From: Lewinellaceae bacterium
Lineage (GTDB): Bacteria > Bacteroidota > Bacteroidia > Chitinophagales > Saprospiraceae
DNA: 64,000 bases
Assembly: GCA_020636325.1 (NCBI GenBank)
Contig: JACJYC010000003.1
Location: 434,001-498,000 of the forward strand
Direction: 5' to 3'
The position numbers were made by a program, and so were the translations under genes. The notes beneath the pieces were generated by a model. The model did no database searches and had not been told where the DNA came from. It worked only from the letters and a program-made list of their open reading frames with translations. This document shows, piece after piece, positions 51,832 to 59,904 of this stretch (position 1 is its first letter; the number at the start of each line of letters is the position of its first letter).

Positions 51832-52470
51832 ATGAAACGGTTACCTGTTTTTCTGATGTTGGCGGCAATGATTTCGCTCCTGACCTTGTTTGTGTTCCCG
51901 ATATGGCGGATCACGCTGATCGCTCCTCAATATCCGGACGGAGTGACCATGTTCATCTGGATCAACAAATTGGGAGGGGACAGCCCTGGAGTATTACAGA
52001 ATGTAAATATCCTGAACCACTATGTCGGCATGAAATTCATTGTAGCCGATTCGATCCCGGAGCTGAAATACTTCCCCACCATTATCCTGATCATGGGCGG
52101 ATTGGCCTTGCTGGCATCCCTCATAAACAGATCGTGGATGTACTTTGGCTGGGGGGTGATCATGGTCGCTCTGGCCGTGGCCGGCATTTATGACTTTTAC
52201 CTGTGGGAATACGATTACGGCCACAACCTGAGCCCTGAGGCGCCGATTAAAATACCAGGGGCCTCCTTCCAGCCTCCGCTGTTCGGCACCAAACATATCC
52301 TCAATTTCATCGCCAAGTCCTACCCCCATCTGGGCGGTTATTTTGCCGGCTTGGCTATTTTCCTGGCCTTCGCAGCCTGGTGGATTAAAACTAAAATGGA
52401 TAAAAATGAAAACATCGATCGCAATAGTATTGGCAATCCTGTTGGCAACAGCCTGCAAACCCAAGCCTAA
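51832..52470 (+). CDS. NosZ-associated membrane protein, NosB-like
   Basis: 212 aa from the ATG at 51832 (upstream frame runs through the hairpin and is rejected). About four transmembrane helices: start to ~22, YFPTIILIMGGLALLASLI, MYFGWGVIMVALAVAGIYDF and GGYFAGLAIFLAFAAWWI. A periplasmic stretch holds NILNHYVGMKFI. Clade II nos clusters typically carry a membrane protein gene, nosB, right after nosZ; position and topology fit. Its 3' end overlaps nosL by 65 bp. Biochemical role unknown. Confidence 0.75.
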   Translation: MKRLPVFLMLAAMISLLTLFVFPIWRITLIAPQYPDGVTMFIWINKLGGDSPGVLQNVNILNHYVGMKFIVADSIPELKYFPTIILIMGGLALLASLINRSWMYFGWGVIMVALAVAGIYDFYLWEYDYGHNLSPEAPIKIPGASFQPPLFGTKHILNFIAKSYPHLGGYFAGLAIFLAFAAWWIKTKMDKNENIDRNSIGNPVGNSLQTQA

Positions 52471-52843
52471 GCCGATACAATACGGACTGGAGAGTTGCGA
52501 TTACTGCAGAATGACGATCGTGGATACCCAACATGCGGCGGAAGCAGTAACGGATAAAGGTAAGGCATATGTATTTGATGCCATCGAATGTATGATTCAA
52601 TTCAAGGCCGGGCATGCGGATAAAGATTTCGCCTTGCTGCTGATCAATGATTATGCGGAAGCCGGAACACTCAAAGATGCCACCCAGGCAACTTACCTGA
52701 TCAGCTCCCAGGTTCCGAGCCCGATGGGCGCTTTTTTATCCGGGTTTTCCAATCCGCAGGATGCTGAAAAAATGCGTGCAGCAAAAGGAGGCGACTTGTA
52801 TTCCTGGGCCGAAATTGAAAAAAAGATCAGCACCACCAAATAA
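52406..52843 (+). CDS. nosL: NosL copper-binding lipoprotein
   Basis: 145 aa from the ATG at 52406, which gives a lipoprotein signal (LLATAC, Cys about 15). The NosL copper(I) motif appears as CDYCRMTIVD (about 27-36), with QHAAEAVTDKGKAYVFDAIECM following. NosL delivers copper for the CuZ centre of NosZ. It begins inside the preceding membrane-protein gene (65-bp overlap), so translation is coupled. Length is slightly short of proteobacterial NosL but contains the whole domain. Confidence 0.93.
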   Translation: MKTSIAIVLAILLATACKPKPKPIQYGLESCDYCRMTIVDTQHAAEAVTDKGKAYVFDAIECMIQFKAGHADKDFALLLINDYAEAGTLKDATQATYLISSQVPSPMGAFLSGFSNPQDAEKMRAAKGGDLYSWAEIEKKISTTK

Positions 52844-52850
52844 CAACGGC

Positions 52851-54110
52851 ATGAAAAATTTCATGGTCCTTCAATTCTGGCTTTTGCTCTTGTCCGCTCA
52901 TCCAGCCCTGGGGGGCGTGGTCGAGGTTGGCCCGGACGGACCGTATCCCACCATCCGCAGCGCCATTGAAGCCGCTCATTCCGGAGACCGGATAATCGTT
53001 TGTCCCGGTATTTACAGAGAGGGGCAGATTATTGTCGATAAAATGGTTTCTATCCTTGGGGAAGGGCAGCCGGTACTTGACGGAGAAGGCCGTTCTGAAA
53101 TTCTGACCATCATTGCGGATTCGGTTCGGGTAAGCGGACTTGTGGTGCAAAACGTCGGAATCAGCTATATGGAGGACCGCGCGGGTATCCGGGTCCGGAA
53201 AGCCAAAAATTTTGTGATAGAGGAGAATACCCTGATCAATACATTTTTCGGAATATACCTGGAGCATGCGGGGAGCGGGGTGATCCGGCATAACAAGATC
53301 CGGGGAGAAGCCGTTCAGGAAAATGCCTCCGGAAACGCCATTCATTTATGGTATTGCCGGAATATCCGGGTGGATCAGAATCAGGTAAGCGGGCATAGGG
53401 ATGGCATTTATCTTGAATTTGTGGACAGCAGCGTTATTGCGAACAATCTCAGTACCAACAATCTCAGATACGGTCTTCATTTCATGTTCTCCAATGGAGA
53501 TGACTACTTCGGCAACCGGTTTTCGGGGAATGGAGCAGGCGTAGCCGTCATGTTCTCCAAAAAGATCAATATGTGGGAGAATGTATTTGAACAGAACTGG
53601 GGCAGGGCTTCCTACGGCCTTTTGCTGAAAGAAATCTATGATGCTGCCATCTACCGGAACACCTTCCATGAGAACACCATCGGCATTCACCTTGAAGGGT
53701 GCGGCAGAATAAAGTATTCCCATAATGATTTTGCGAATAACGGGTGGGCCCTGAAAATGGCAGGAGGCTGCCTGGAGAACACCTTCACCGAAAATAATTT
53801 TGTTTCCAATACATTCGACCTTTCGACGGACAGCAATACCGACGATAATCATTATGACGGCAATTACTGGAGTGAGTATGCAGGCTATGACCTGGACAGG
53901 GATGAGGTCGGTGACGTACCGTATCATCCGGTAAAGCTCTTTAGTTTCGTGGTAAGCCGAACGCCGGAGTCGATCGTTCTGCTGCGCAGCGTTTTTGTCG
54001 ACCTGATCAATTTCTCAGAAAAAGTCAGCCCGCTGTTCACGCCGGCCAATGTGGCGGATCATTCCCCAAGGATGAAATACATTTCATGGCAAGAAATTCA
54101 ATTAAAATGA
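52851..54110 (+). CDS. nosD: NosD periplasmic copper-maturation protein
   Basis: 419 aa from the ATG at 52851, with a signal peptide (about 1-21, HPALGG). The body is a right-handed parallel beta-helix of CASH/PbH1 repeats (YPTIRSAIEAAHSGDRIIVC then NTLINTFFGIYLEHAGSGVI and similar turns), ending NYWSEYAGYDLDRDEVGDVPY. NosD works with the NosFY ABC transporter in assembling the CuZ cluster of NosZ. Its stop overlaps the nosF start as ATGA. Confidence 0.95.
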   Translation: MKNFMVLQFWLLLLSAHPALGGVVEVGPDGPYPTIRSAIEAAHSGDRIIVCPGIYREGQIIVDKMVSILGEGQPVLDGEGRSEILTIIADSVRVSGLVVQNVGISYMEDRAGIRVRKAKNFVIEENTLINTFFGIYLEHAGSGVIRHNKIRGEAVQENASGNAIHLWYCRNIRVDQNQVSGHRDGIYLEFVDSSVIANNLSTNNLRYGLHFMFSNGDDYFGNRFSGNGAGVAVMFSKKINMWENVFEQNWGRASYGLLLKEIYDAAIYRNTFHENTIGIHLEGCGRIKYSHNDFANNGWALKMAGGCLENTFTENNFVSNTFDLSTDSNTDDNHYDGNYWSEYAGYDLDRDEVGDVPYHPVKLFSFVVSRTPESIVLLRSVFVDLINFSEKVSPLFTPANVADHSPRMKYISWQEIQLK

Positions 54111-54904
54111 TCCAGATTCAGAATTTGTCCAAGTCTTTTCATAAAAATCAGGTCTTGAGCAGCCTTGATCTTGAGATCAGCCAACCCGGCGTATTTGCTG
54201 TATTAGGCCCTAACGGTTCGGGTAAAACGACTTTGATCAAGTGCATTCTGGGGATGGTCATCCCCGATAGCGGCCAGATCCGCTACCAGGGCGCTTCCAT
54301 CACAAACGAATGGAAATACCGGGCTGCCATCAGTTATTTACCCCAAATTGCCCGGTTTCCCGAGAATTTGACGGTGAATGAATTGCTGCAAATGATCCGG
54401 GATATCCGGGATCAGGCAGCAAGGGCCGAAGAAATTATTCACCTGTTTGGCATCGAGCCTTGGCTGAACAGCAGACTTGGAACACTTTCAGGAGGAACCC
54501 GGCAGAAAGTCAACCTGGTGCTGGCGTTCATGTATGATAACCCGGTTATTATCATGGATGAACCGACGGCGGGGCTGGATCCGGTCGCGCTGATCCGGTT
54601 GAAAGACCTTATCCAGGCGGAAAGACAAAAGGGCAAAATCATCCTGGTCACTACGCACGTCATGAACTTTGTGGAGGAAATGGCCAATGAGATTGTATTC
54701 CTGCTAGATGGCCGTATCCGGTTCCGCGGTGAGCTGGCCGCCCTCAAGCGCCGCTGCGGCGAACCCACGCTGGAACGGGCCATTGCCAAACTTCTCCAGG
54801 GCGAGTGCCTGGAGGCCGGCCCGGCCGCGGGCAAAACAGCGGCGGAAAACCCGGATAAGGGATTTTTTCAACCAAAAACAGAAATACCATGCTCAAGATA
54901 TTGA
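54107..54904 (+). CDS. nosF: NosF ABC transporter ATPase
   Basis: 265 aa using the ATG at 54107, which overlaps the nosD stop (ATGA); an ATG at 54086 is an alternative. Walker A GPNGSGKTTLIK, signature LSGGTRQKVNL, Walker B VIIMDEPTAGLDP and H-loop VTTHVMNF are complete. The tail after ~225 is Ala/Lys-rich. It drives the NosY permease, probably supplying a sulfur species for the CuZ site. It overlaps nosY by 16 bp. Confidence 0.93.
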   Translation: MIQIQNLSKSFHKNQVLSSLDLEISQPGVFAVLGPNGSGKTTLIKCILGMVIPDSGQIRYQGASITNEWKYRAAISYLPQIARFPENLTVNELLQMIRDIRDQAARAEEIIHLFGIEPWLNSRLGTLSGGTRQKVNLVLAFMYDNPVIIMDEPTAGLDPVALIRLKDLIQAERQKGKIILVTTHVMNFVEEMANEIVFLLDGRIRFRGELAALKRRCGEPTLERAIAKLLQGECLEAGPAAGKTAAENPDKGFFQPKTEIPCSRY

Positions 54905-55671
54905 AATACAGCCTTTCTGACATGATGAGAAGCCGGTGGATCTATATTTATACCCTTTTTTACCTTCTGCTGACAACAGCGCTTTTCTGGCTCAGCCCGG
55001 ATCTATCAAAGGTGATCATCAGTCTGATGAATATCATTTTGGTGCTCTCGCCATTGATCGCCGCGCTCTTTTCTACCCTGTACTTCCAGCAATCCAGAGA
55101 ATTCACAGAACTGCTGCTGGCGCAGCCTGTCAGGCGGTCATCAATCTTTTGGGGCCAATACTTTGGCGTGGCATTGTCCATGTCGTTGAGCCTGCTGACA
55201 GGACTGGGTGTGCCGTTTCTTTTTTACGGCTTATTGGTTTCCGGTGAGATTTGGAATTTCCTGGTTTTGCTCTTTGCAGGGATCATCCTTTCATTAATCT
55301 TTTCTGGATTGGCCTACTACATTGCATTGAAGACTGAAAACAAGATAAAAGGATTCAGCCTGACCATCCTGCTGTGGCTTTTTTTTGCCGTGATATACGA
55401 TGGATTATTCTTGTTGATACTTGTTTTATTCAATGATTATCCGCTGGATAAATTTGCCTTGGGCGCGTCCTTGTTCAATCCAATTAACCTGGCCAGGGTA
55501 TTGATCTTGCTCAAACTGGATATTTCAGCCCTGATGGGGTACACGGGCGCCGTTTTTCAGCAGTTTTTAGGCAGTGCGCCAGGTATGTCCATTGCCGTTG
55601 CATCCTTGCTGGTCTGGGCCGCATTGCCGGTATGGGGGATCAGAAGGGTAGCGATGAAAAAAGATTTTTAA
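54889..55671 (+). CDS. nosY: NosY ABC transporter permease
   Basis: 260 aa with about six membrane helices (IYTLFYLLLTTALFWL, LMNIILVLSPLIAALFSTLY, VALSMSLSLLTGLGVPFLFY, LVLLFAGIILSLIFSGLAYY and two more). The cytoplasmic motif QQSREFTELLLAQPVRRSSI after helix 2 is typical of NosY-type ABC-2 permeases. It completes the NosDFY complex. The start lies within nosF. No clear terminator follows; a small AAGACGTCTT palindrome sits near 55708. Confidence 0.9.
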   Translation: MLKILKYSLSDMMRSRWIYIYTLFYLLLTTALFWLSPDLSKVIISLMNIILVLSPLIAALFSTLYFQQSREFTELLLAQPVRRSSIFWGQYFGVALSMSLSLLTGLGVPFLFYGLLVSGEIWNFLVLLFAGIILSLIFSGLAYYIALKTENKIKGFSLTILLWLFFAVIYDGLFLLILVLFNDYPLDKFALGASLFNPINLARVLILLKLDISALMGYTGAVFQQFLGSAPGMSIAVASLLVWAALPVWGIRRVAMKKDF

Positions 55672-55738
55672 TAAAACCAAACCGTCAACCAAACGAATTC
55701 CTCCGAAAAAGACGTCTTCATGATTAAAACTGTTACTT

Positions 55739-56179
55739 ATGAAGAAGCTTTTGATTGTATTGGTCGCATTTTCGCTGTGGCAATGCCAGAAAGATAAACC
55801 TGCAGACCCAAGGCCGGTGGATTTCGGTCAGGAAATTGAGCTGGCAAAAGGTCAATCTGTCATGGTAAGCCACAAGAACCCGACCATGGACCTGATGATC
55901 GAATCCGCAGAGATCGGCGAAAGCCGCTGCCCCAGCGATGTGGTCTGTGTCTGGGCCGGTTTTGCCAAGGCCGACCTCAAGGTTTCCGGAGAAGGCGAAA
56001 CCGCGAATGTCTCCCTCTGCCTGGGGCAATGTGAAGCCAAATACAAACTGGCGGACACCACTTACGTCCAGTTGGGCGGCACCGAATTCGGGCTCATTCT
56101 CAAGGAAATCAATCCTTTCCCCACCTCAACCAATGGATCCGACCCGAAAACGGCAGTCGTAGAAGTTTTTATTAAATAG
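55739..56179 (+). CDS. Small lipoprotein with conserved cysteine motif
   Basis: 146 aa. Lipoprotein signal (LWQC, Cys about 16). The motif RCPSDVVCVWAG (about 61-72) and a second pair CLGQC (about 93) give four cysteines, probably two disulfides or a metal site, in a compact beta domain. Sequences with RCPxxVxCxWAG occur as short exported domains in diverse bacteria, function unknown. It lies 67 nt after nosY in the same direction, so it might belong to the nos transcript, but no family link to nos is known. A strong terminator starts 10 nt after the stop. Confidence 0.65.
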   Translation: MKKLLIVLVAFSLWQCQKDKPADPRPVDFGQEIELAKGQSVMVSHKNPTMDLMIESAEIGESRCPSDVVCVWAGFAKADLKVSGEGETANVSLCLGQCEAKYKLADTTYVQLGGTEFGLILKEINPFPTSTNGSDPKTAVVEVFIK

Positions 56180-56188
56180 ATTATTCTG

Positions 56189-56233
56189 AAAAGTTTTGCG
56201 GTTAAGCGCTTATCTTAGCCGCAAAACTTTTTT
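56189..56233 (+). terminator. Intrinsic terminator ending directly at the next start codon
   Basis: Thirteen-bp perfect stem AAAAGTTTTGCGG (56189-56201) with CCGCAAAACTTTT (56219-56231), 17-nt loop, T-run to 56233. The ATG of the serine hydrolase is at 56234. Confidence 0.85.
56211..56218 (+). promoter_or_regulatory. Possible -7 box in the terminator loop
   Basis: TATCTTAG differs from TAnnTTTG at one position and sits in the loop of the terminator; it would give a ~10-nt leader for the serine hydrolase gene. Confidence 0.35.
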
Positions 56234-57766
56234 ATGCCTACCCGCCTGATCACATGCTTATTTTTATTCATTGCCTTCCGTTTACCGGCCCAGGTTGACG
56301 CCGCAGCCCTCGACGCTTATTTTGAGAAATCGGTCGAAGACTGGGGCATTCCCGGGATGGCCGTGGGGATCATCAAGGACGGAAAAGTCGTGCTCTCCAA
56401 AGGCTACGGGGTCCGCGAACTGGGCAAAAAAGATGCCATAGACGGCAACACCCTGTTTGCCATTGCTTCCAATACCAAAGCCTTCATTTCTGCCTCCATG
56501 GTCATGTTGCAGGAAGACGGCAAACTGAACCTGGACGATCCGGTCCGCAAATACCTGCCATATTTCACCTTGTATGACGAATATGCTTCCGAACACGCAA
56601 CGGTCAGAGACCTGTTGTGCCATCGTCTGGGGCTGGGTACGTTCAGCGGCGATGTGGTCTGGTTCAAAAGCAATTATCCGGCCGAAGAGGTGGTGCGCCG
56701 GGTCAGGTACCTGCCTCAGGCCTACGAGTTCCGGGCCGGTTACGGTTATTCCAACGTCATGTTCATCACGGCCGGCGAAGTGATCAGATCGGCATACGGC
56801 AAACCGTGGAGCGCTTTCGTGAAGGAAAAAATCCTGACCCCGCTGGGCATGAACCGAACCAGAACCTCTGTCACGGAACTGGCCGGTATGGACAATGTGG
56901 CGATGCCGCATAAAACCAGGGGCAATACCCATACCCCGATCGCCTATGTCAACTGGGACAATATGGGCGCCGCGGGCGGCATCCTGTCCAGCACCAACGA
57001 TATGCTTAAATGGTTGTCCCTCCAGCTTGATGAAGGGCAGTATCAGGGTACGACCCTGTTCAAACCTTCCAGCCAGACCGAGTTCTGGACGCCGCACAAC
57101 AGCTATAAGGTTTCAAAAGCCGCGAGGGATTTTTTACCGTCCCGGCACTTCAACAGCTACGGCCTGGGCTGGGGCCTGTTCGATTACGGCGGCAGTATGG
57201 TGGCTTCGCACAGCGGCGGTTATGACGGCATGTATTCGCGGGTGGTCGCGGTACCGGACCAGAAACTGGGGATCGTCGTCCTGACCAACAGCATGACGGG
57301 TATCAGCAGCGCGGTCATGTACCATGTACTGGATCAATACCTCAATATAAAACCGGACAGGGATTGGAGTGATTTTTACCTGGATCAGCAGCGCAAGGGC
57401 GCTGAAGCCTGGGCCAAACGGGAAAAGGGAAGAAAGGATGCCAGGATAACCGGCACCAGACCGGGTTTGCCGCTCGAAAAATACGCCGGACTGTACCACG
57501 ATGACCTTTTCGGGGACATTGAGATCAAATACGAAGGCGGCCGCTTATTGCTGCATTTTCCTTCTTCCCCTTCCCTGGATGCGGCATTGGAGCATTGGCA
57601 CTTCGATACCTTCGAGATCAAATGGAACGAGAACCACGCCTGGTTCGATTTCGGCACCCTCCAATTCACGATGGACAACAACGCCGGGATAATCGGCCTG
57701 CGATTCGATGTACCCAATGACGATATCTTTTTCGATGAAATTCATGCCTTACGGGTTGACCGCTGA
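56234..57766 (+). CDS. Serine beta-lactamase-family hydrolase with DUF3471 tail
   Basis: 510 aa. Signal peptide about 1-20 (FRLPAQ). Class C beta-lactamase/DD-peptidase fold with catalytic SxxK in ASNTKAF (Ser about 77), tyrosine motif YGYSN (about 173) and HSGGYDG in place of KTG (about 325). The C-terminal ~100 residues (LEKYAGLYHDDLFGDIEI) are a DUF3471 domain. Such proteins are peptidases or esterases; antibiotic hydrolysis is not implied. The start codon touches the T-run of the preceding terminator, so its promoter must lie within the hairpin. Confidence 0.9.
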   Translation: MPTRLITCLFLFIAFRLPAQVDAAALDAYFEKSVEDWGIPGMAVGIIKDGKVVLSKGYGVRELGKKDAIDGNTLFAIASNTKAFISASMVMLQEDGKLNLDDPVRKYLPYFTLYDEYASEHATVRDLLCHRLGLGTFSGDVVWFKSNYPAEEVVRRVRYLPQAYEFRAGYGYSNVMFITAGEVIRSAYGKPWSAFVKEKILTPLGMNRTRTSVTELAGMDNVAMPHKTRGNTHTPIAYVNWDNMGAAGGILSSTNDMLKWLSLQLDEGQYQGTTLFKPSSQTEFWTPHNSYKVSKAARDFLPSRHFNSYGLGWGLFDYGGSMVASHSGGYDGMYSRVVAVPDQKLGIVVLTNSMTGISSAVMYHVLDQYLNIKPDRDWSDFYLDQQRKGAEAWAKREKGRKDARITGTRPGLPLEKYAGLYHDDLFGDIEIKYEGGRLLLHFPSSPSLDAALEHWHFDTFEIKWNENHAWFDFGTLQFTMDNNAGIIGLRFDVPNDDIFFDEIHALRVDR

Positions 57767-57861
57767 GGTTGTATATCCGAGAATTCAGGGTATTGGTCGA
57801 AGGGAAGATACCCGGTACCATAATTGATCTTAACCTTGCAGCTGGAAAGCTGAGCGAAATT

Positions 57862-58413
57862 ATGTTTAGGACCGAACCGGTGGATGTCCTGGCCCGCCTG
57901 AAATCGAATGACCGGCTGGCTTTGAAAGAACTCTTTCAACTGTACTACGGTATGGTTTGTAAGACCATTCGCCGTTTTATCCATGACGATGCCCTTTGCG
58001 AGGACCTCGCCCAGGAGGTTTTCCTCCGTTTTTGGGAAAAGCGAAATCAATTGGAGATCTCTTCCTCCCTGGAAGGCTATCTCCGGCGCATGGCCGTCAA
58101 TGAGGCTTTGGCTTATTTGCGCCGCCGGAAATATTTCGAAGAGGAAATCACCCCGTCAACCCCTGCCGAAACACTGCCGAGCGGGGAAGAGCACCTGCTG
58201 CATTCCGAATTGGAAAGCAATATCCGATCAGCCATAGATACCTTGCCGCCCAAATGCAAAACCGTTTTTCAGCTGAGCAGATTTGAAGAATTGACCTACC
58301 AGGAAATTGCCGACCATATGGGGATTTCCATCAAAACGGTTGAAAATCAAATGGGCAAAGCGCTGAAGATCCTTCGGGAAAAACTGAGCGGTTACCTCCA
58401 CTTGTTCCTCTGA
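57862..58413 (+). CDS. ECF-type RNA polymerase sigma factor
   Basis: 183 aa from the ATG at 57862. Region 2 (ALKELFQLYYGMVCKTIRRF, DLAQEVFLRFWEKR) and region 4 (LPPKCKTVFQLSRFEELTYQ, IADHMGISIKTVENQMGKAL) are intact and linked by a short acidic segment, as in Bacteroidota FecI-like sigma factors. No anti-sigma (FecR) gene follows; instead there is 400 bp of non-coding DNA. A near-consensus box TAACCTTG lies at 57831-57838. The regulon is unknown. Confidence 0.92.
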   Translation: MFRTEPVDVLARLKSNDRLALKELFQLYYGMVCKTIRRFIHDDALCEDLAQEVFLRFWEKRNQLEISSSLEGYLRRMAVNEALAYLRRRKYFEEEITPSTPAETLPSGEEHLLHSELESNIRSAIDTLPPKCKTVFQLSRFEELTYQEIADHMGISIKTVENQMGKALKILREKLSGYLHLFL

Positions 58414-58813
58414 TGTGATCCAAAAAATAAATTGCCGGTCTCCTCTTGACAAGTAGGGTTCCCTTGCATTATCTTTGAGCGGTCATTTTTGATACCAGGA
58501 TAGGAGTCATTCGTGGCTGCTACCATTCCAAACCAAGGCAACTTCTGCCGACAGCAATGCCGACAAGTCCCTCTGGCTGAGATGGCGCAAAGCACATGAA
58601 ATTTTTTTTCAACCGGATTAAACCTACGTTTTCTGCTCAGGAATTGTGTTTTTTTTATACGCAGTTTGCATAAGAAGGTTTGTAACATTCGGGCATGACA
58701 GGCGTCATGCTCTTTTCATTTTATGTGCTCGCCGTCCCAAATGGGCAGTTTATCGAAACCTGGGGCAAAAAAAGTATAATATTTGCCAAATTTGCCGCAG
58801 ATAGGAAAACCGC
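58414..58813. other. Intergenic region with an orphan promoter after the sigma factor
   Basis: 400 bp with no convincing ORF. A good promoter (58446-58477) points right. The following ~170 nt are mixed composition, with two T-runs (about 58606 and 58649) that lack obvious strong stems. The stretch may be a leader of the gene at 58814 or a separate RNA. Confidence 0.4.
58446..58477 (+). promoter_or_regulatory. -33/-7 promoter
   Basis: TTGAC from 58446 and TATCTTTG at 58470-58477 with a 21-nt gap between TTG and the box, slightly long but otherwise canonical. Confidence 0.5.
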
Positions 58814-59815
58814 ATGCTTATGTCGCATTACATGAAGGTGTTAATGCCGTGTTTGGTTCTTTTTTTGCATTCAACCCTGCCCAATCAACCGGTTTTTATC
58901 CGAAACGGATCGCTTGAAGACATGCCTTCGTCCGGAAAGCCGCCGAGAGAATGGTTTTTCTGCGGAGCGGTGGGCGAATCCCCGCCGGATATTCATCCCA
59001 ACGGCTTGTTCGGCGTCACCAAAGCCCCCGCCCACGGCGCTACCTTTGTTGGCCTGGTGGTCCGGGATAACGGCACATCAGAGGCGATCGGCCAGCAATT
59101 GGCATCGCCGCTAAAGCCCGGGGTCTGCTACCGGATGCGGGTATACGCCTGCCGTTCTGAAAATTACCTGAGTTACAGTCGGAAAACGCGGATGCCGGCG
59201 AATTATAACAACCCGGTCCGGCTCTCCGTCTGGGGTGGCAATCAGCTTTGTTATAACCGGGATCTGCTGGCCGTTTCCGTGCCGGTTGACTGGCCGGACT
59301 GGCAACCCATCGACTTTGATCTATGCCCCGGGAAGGCCTACAATCATCTCATCCTCGAAGCAGCCCCGTTGGAAGATGGTGAGCCGTACAACGGCAATGT
59401 GCTGATCGACTTCATTCAGCCGCTTATACCGTATGATACCCTGGCCGACCGGCCAGAAGCGGAAATGGTGAAAATGGAGGATGCAAAACCCGACCTGGGC
59501 AGGGAAAGCTGGGAAACGCTGATCCACCGAACCCTGAGATCTCAGGGACTGAGGAGCGTTTTTGAGGATCCTTCAGGCAATGCTTACCATGCCAACCCGG
59601 ATTGGTGGATCTTCTTCCGGACAGCTGTTGCGGACGAGATGGCTGTTCAACTCAACCTGTCAGCCGGCAGATCGGATCTGGAGCAGGTCATCCGGGAAGC
59701 TGCGCTGGAGGCTGGATACCCGCTGAACCACCTTCGGCTGAAAAAAAACAGACGGAAAACCAGAGATCCCGGATTTCGCTGGAAAAGCCGCCAATTGTTG
59801 GTCGTTGACCTTTGA
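58814..59815 (+). CDS. Exported hypothetical protein with jelly-roll-like N-terminal domain
   Basis: 333 aa. Three close in-frame ATGs (58814, 58820, 58832); each leaves a hydrophobic signal region (VLMPCLVLFLHST). Residues ~30-215 begin NGSLEDMPSSGKPPREWFFC and run as beta strands (LKPGVCYRMRVYACRSENYL, HLILEAAPLEDGEPYNGNVL), a pattern seen in galactose-binding-like domains at the start of Bacteroidota surface proteins. The C-terminal ~110 residues are charged and end in a basic stretch (LRLKKNRRKTRDPGFRWKSR). No known family assigned, no T9SS tail. Confidence 0.65.
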   Translation: MLMSHYMKVLMPCLVLFLHSTLPNQPVFIRNGSLEDMPSSGKPPREWFFCGAVGESPPDIHPNGLFGVTKAPAHGATFVGLVVRDNGTSEAIGQQLASPLKPGVCYRMRVYACRSENYLSYSRKTRMPANYNNPVRLSVWGGNQLCYNRDLLAVSVPVDWPDWQPIDFDLCPGKAYNHLILEAAPLEDGEPYNGNVLIDFIQPLIPYDTLADRPEAEMVKMEDAKPDLGRESWETLIHRTLRSQGLRSVFEDPSGNAYHANPDWWIFFRTAVADEMAVQLNLSAGRSDLEQVIREAALEAGYPLNHLRLKKNRRKTRDPGFRWKSRQLLVVDL

Positions 59816-59865
59816 TAATCCTCGGAACTTTTTATTCCAGATAACATTAGCAATCCAAAAAAGCC

Positions 59866-59873
59866 TATTTTTG
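59866..59873 (+). promoter_or_regulatory. -7 promoter box for serC
   Basis: TATTTTTG, a full TAnnTTTG match, 31 nt upstream of the serC ATG. Confidence 0.55.
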
Positions 59874-59904
59874 CCCCGAATTTAAAACCGCTCAACAGCC
59901 TTTT

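Noticed and set aside
58575..58592. GGCTGAGA resembling part of a TPP riboswitch
   Set aside because: The other conserved TPP elements, notably the CTGATC-type segment, are missing.
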